Of a DNA stretch of 24,990 nt, positions 23,441 through 24,990 are shown in pieces. The position numbers were made by a program, and so were the translations under genes. The notes beneath the pieces were generated by a model that saw only the letters and a list, made by a program, of their open reading frames with translations, did not search any database and had not been told where the DNA came from. Every line of letters begins with the position of its first letter. Positions within the stretch are counted from its first letter, which is position 1. The stretch comes from JANWKA01 sp035533815 (GTDB lineage: Bacteria; Bacteroidota; Bacteroidia; Chitinophagales; Chitinophagaceae), in the NCBI GenBank assembly GCA_035533815.1, contig DATLTB010000017.1:1-24990 (forward strand), given 5' to 3'.

Positions 23441-23593
23441 AAAATAAAGTCAGCGGCTTATATGGGCAGTCCAGACAAATTGCCAAAGTAAATTCCGGGG
23501 AAGGGAAATACAGGGTTCGATAGGTTTTCTTGGTATTGTTTAACCCGCATCGAACGCTATTTATCAGGTGCCCTAGGTCGCATGTAGGGTATA
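23441..23593. other. Non-coding stretch after metG
   Basis: No gene is seen here. A loose inverted repeat, GTTCGAT (23515-23521) with ATCGAAC (23549-23555), is present, of unknown meaning. The compact core region ends here and a decayed accessory stretch begins. Confidence 0.5.
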
Positions 23594-23872
23594 TTATAAA
23601 TATCTAAGCCATTGATTAGCCCTATGACTCTCTTTGTATCTTCCATACCACTTACAAAGCGGGAATAATAGTATAACGAGGCCTATCCAGATCAAATAAA
23701 TAATCAACAGGTTTACTCCGCTCCCTGTTTTAGGTCTGCCAAAATGAGTTGATAGTGAACCGCCGGTATATAACTTCTGAACATCACCTGACTGGGTAAT
23801 ATATAATGCTTTTTTAAATTGTTCAATAAGTACGAGAGGAAGGATTCTTCTTATGGAAAGAACCGATGGCGA
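23594..23872 (-). pseudogene. C-terminal remnant of a membrane acyltransferase-like (DUF1624-type) protein
   Basis: The minus strand reads 92 codons to a TAA at 23594-23596 with no start codon; an in-frame TAG lies at 23873-23875. The end of the reading, GVNLLIIYLIWIGLVILLFPLCKWYGRYKE...WLRYL, is a transmembrane segment followed by PLCKWYGRYK and a W-L-x-YL terminus. This matches the C-terminus of DUF1624/heparan-alpha-glucosaminide N-acetyltransferase-like membrane proteins as I remember them (YPLCRWFxxxK...WWLSYL). The rest of the gene is missing upstream, where the RelE gene now lies. The fragment is too short and start-less to be functional. Confidence 0.65.
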
Positions 23873-23905
23873 CTAATCCATATGAAGGGTGGTTGTAATT
23901 TTACA

Positions 23906-24169
23906 TTATGGGAAATATCTATAAATTTCTTTCCTGTTTAATATACGAACTAAATCGACAGTTTCATTTACAAAAAAAAGTCCAATTCTATAATTGCCCA
24001 TCCTAATTCTGTAGGCATTCTTACTTCCAGTCAACTTTTTACAAGAAGATAATTCTGAGAGTTTTTTAGCTGCTGTAATATTTTCAATAACCTTACTCAA
24101 TTGCAATTGACTGTCACCAGAGAGCTTTGTTGCATCCTTTTCAAAGGATTAACGGATTTCAATATTCAC
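23906..24169 (-). pseudogene. RelE/ParE-family toxin gene with a nonsense codon at position 7
   Basis: Read from a GTG at 24169-24167, which overlaps the antitoxin stop as GTGA, the gene would encode 87 aa, a normal RelE length. It starts VNIEIR, then TAA (24151-24149), then SFEKDATKLSGDSQLQLSKVIENITAA, and the typical C-terminal part KLTGSKNAYRIRMGNYRIGLFF...RKEIYRYFP. A single base (AAA or similar to TAA) explains the break. Re-initiation at TTG 24106 would give a 66-aa product lacking the first strand and part of helix 1. The C-terminal catalytic region is otherwise well preserved, so the mutation looks recent, or the stop is read through. Confidence 0.85.
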
Positions 24170-24366
24170 TTTGCCAGCTTTAAGCGCTTCAGGAAATCAG
24201 CTTTTTCAGTTTTATTGAGTAGTGATGTTTTTCTTCCTTTTTGCATAGCATTCAATAAAGCAGCATCTTCTTCCACTTCCGAGTAAAATCCAATTTCAAG
24301 ACTACTTAGAAAAGCTTTTACAATCTTTTCTTGTTGCTTGTTCCGGGGATTAATTATTAACGTCAT
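24166..24366 (-). CDS. Antitoxin partner of the RelE-like toxin
   Basis: This 66-aa acidic protein, MTLIINPRNKQQEKIVKAFLSSL...YSEVEEDAALLNAMQKGRKTSLLNKTEKADFLKRLKLAK, is of the type found directly before RelE-like genes in Bacteroidota. No strong DNA-binding motif is visible. Its stop overlaps the toxin start by 4 bp. The gene is intact although the toxin is interrupted. The likely left end of an ISKra4-like element lies about 43 bp upstream of its ATG, so its promoter region may have been altered. Confidence 0.8.
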   Translation of the reverse strand: MTLIINPRNKQQEKIVKAFLSSLEIGFYSEVEEDAALLNAMQKGRKTSLLNKTEKADFLKRLKLAK

Positions 24367-24466
24367 GATGTAAAATTAAGAATTATTTTATTCCCTATCA
24401 TAACAATTGGGTACATACCAAATTGTCGCCATTTGAGGTAACTTTAGGAAACCAACATTAAAACCT

Positions 24467-24990
24467 ATGATGACCGAACAAGAATTTCTGGAGTTATGCC
24501 GCTCCAAGTACCAGGAAATTAATAAGTTAAATGAGATTAAGGATTTCTACCAGTATGAGAAGCAGTTTGATCAGACTATGGTAGAACTCAGTCGAATGCT
24601 ACTGGAAAGAAATCTCAGCCAGGTACCCGTCGACAGGCGTAAAAAAAACACGCTGCAAATACGGGAAAATAGAGATTGCCAATGCACATCATTTCAGCGG
24701 TCCCCTTAACGGATTTCTGATAAGCCCCTACATGCAGGAGCTGATGACTTATTCTGGCCAGCTTGATTGCTATATTAATTGCAATGAGATATTGGCAAAA
24801 TTCCTTAGCGTGGATGTCAGTGTAATGCAGGTACACCGGGTTACTGATACCTATGGGAGCTTTCTGGAACAGGATGCCGAGCTTGACCCATCCCCTCAGG
24901 AAGTAATGGCACTGAAAGGGGAAGAATCACTAAATGCCATGACAGACGGCTCCATGGTATTAACCCGGGAGGATGGCTGGGGGGAAGTGA
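24467..24990 (+). CDS. ISKra4-like transposase, N-terminal part, split over two frames and cut by window end
   Basis: The first frame starts at ATG 24467 (or 24470) and reads MTEQEFLELCRSKYQEINKL...LLERNLSQVPVDRRKKN, then drifts to a stop at 24709. Translation is restored in another frame at the A8 run (24641-24648): KTRCKYGKIEIANAHHFSGPLNGF, then LISPYMQELMTYSGQ, YGSFLEQ and AMTDGSMVLTREDGWGEV, running off the end. The MQELM, DGSMV.TRE.W and YGS..E blocks match the transposase at 2306-3310. D in TDGSM would be the first catalytic aspartate. The needed shift is +1 (or -2), unlike the -1 of the first element. This could be slippage-tolerant expression or a true indel. Confidence 0.75.
24641..24648 (+). 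other. A8 run joining the two frames of the second transposase
   Basis: After CGT, eight A residues precede CACG. Frame 1 reads AAA AAA AAC ACG; the catalytic frame reads ACA CGC TGC. Seven A residues would join them directly as RKKTRC. It is equivalent in position to the A9 run of the first element. Confidence 0.6.

Larger units (their letters stand above)
24409..24990 (+). mobile_element. Left part of a second ISKra4-like insertion sequence
   Basis: The element contains a transposase gene homologous to that of the IS at 2286-3597. Its left end is probably near GGGTACATACCAAATT (from 24409), the usual GGG-type end. The right end is beyond the window, so the inverted repeat cannot be confirmed. 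Confidence 0.5.

Noticed and set aside
1..24990. CRISPR arrays, tRNA and rRNA genes
   Set aside because: I saw no regularly spaced direct repeats of CRISPR type and no cloverleaf or rRNA-like sequence in any intergenic stretch.

Overview
The window is from a member of the Bacteroidota, probably a Chitinophagales/Sphingobacteriales-type genome. The evidence is repeated -7 promoter elements of the form TAnnTTTG with no clear Shine-Dalgarno sites, a TonB-dependent receptor with an N-terminal CarboxypepD_reg-like domain, an isolated atpD-atpC pair with a short epsilon subunit, a MetRS with a KxSxS loop and C-terminal tRNA-binding domain, and a typical Bacteroidota HtpG. The exact genus cannot be read from the sequence.

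Left accessory region (1-3700). On the minus strand lies a three-gene HipBST-type toxin-antitoxin operon: hipB (XRE regulator), hipS (stand-alone HipA N-terminal subdomain) and hipT (kinase core). It is preceded by three near-identical 20-bp palindromic operators spaced about 60 bp apart. Next comes an ISKra4-like insertion sequence (2286-3597) with visible terminal inverted repeats; its transposase is split into two frames at an A9 run. The first 140 bp hold a nested set of inverted repeats of unknown nature.

Core region (3698-23440). In order: a SnoaL/NTF2-like protein and a thiolase (+); a small His-containing exported protein plus a TonB-dependent receptor (+, probable metal uptake pair); the rpsF-rpsR-rplI ribosomal operon (-), facing the receptor across a bidirectional terminator; htpG (+), divergent from rpsF; a GNAT-like conserved protein (-); a membrane-anchored coiled-coil protein (+); atpD-atpC (+); a TIGR01777 SDR protein and a DCC thiol-disulfide protein (+, operon); yqgE (-), overlapping the DCC gene tail to tail; an orphan sensor histidine kinase (+); two tandem S66 LD-carboxypeptidases (-); and metG (+), whose predicted mRNA begins with a strong perfect hairpin.

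Right accessory region (23441-24990). This is a graveyard. It holds a C-terminal remnant of a membrane acyltransferase-like (DUF1624-type) gene. It also holds a RelE-like toxin gene with an in-frame TAA at codon 7 behind an intact antitoxin gene. Finally comes the start of a second ISKra4-like element, whose transposase is again split at an A8 run at the same junction as in the first element. In both accessory regions an ISKra4-like element sits just upstream of a toxin-antitoxin operon.

The least ordinary items are the HipBST operon with its triple operator array, the paired slippery-run transposases, and the nonsense-interrupted RelE. No CRISPR array, tRNA or rRNA was seen.
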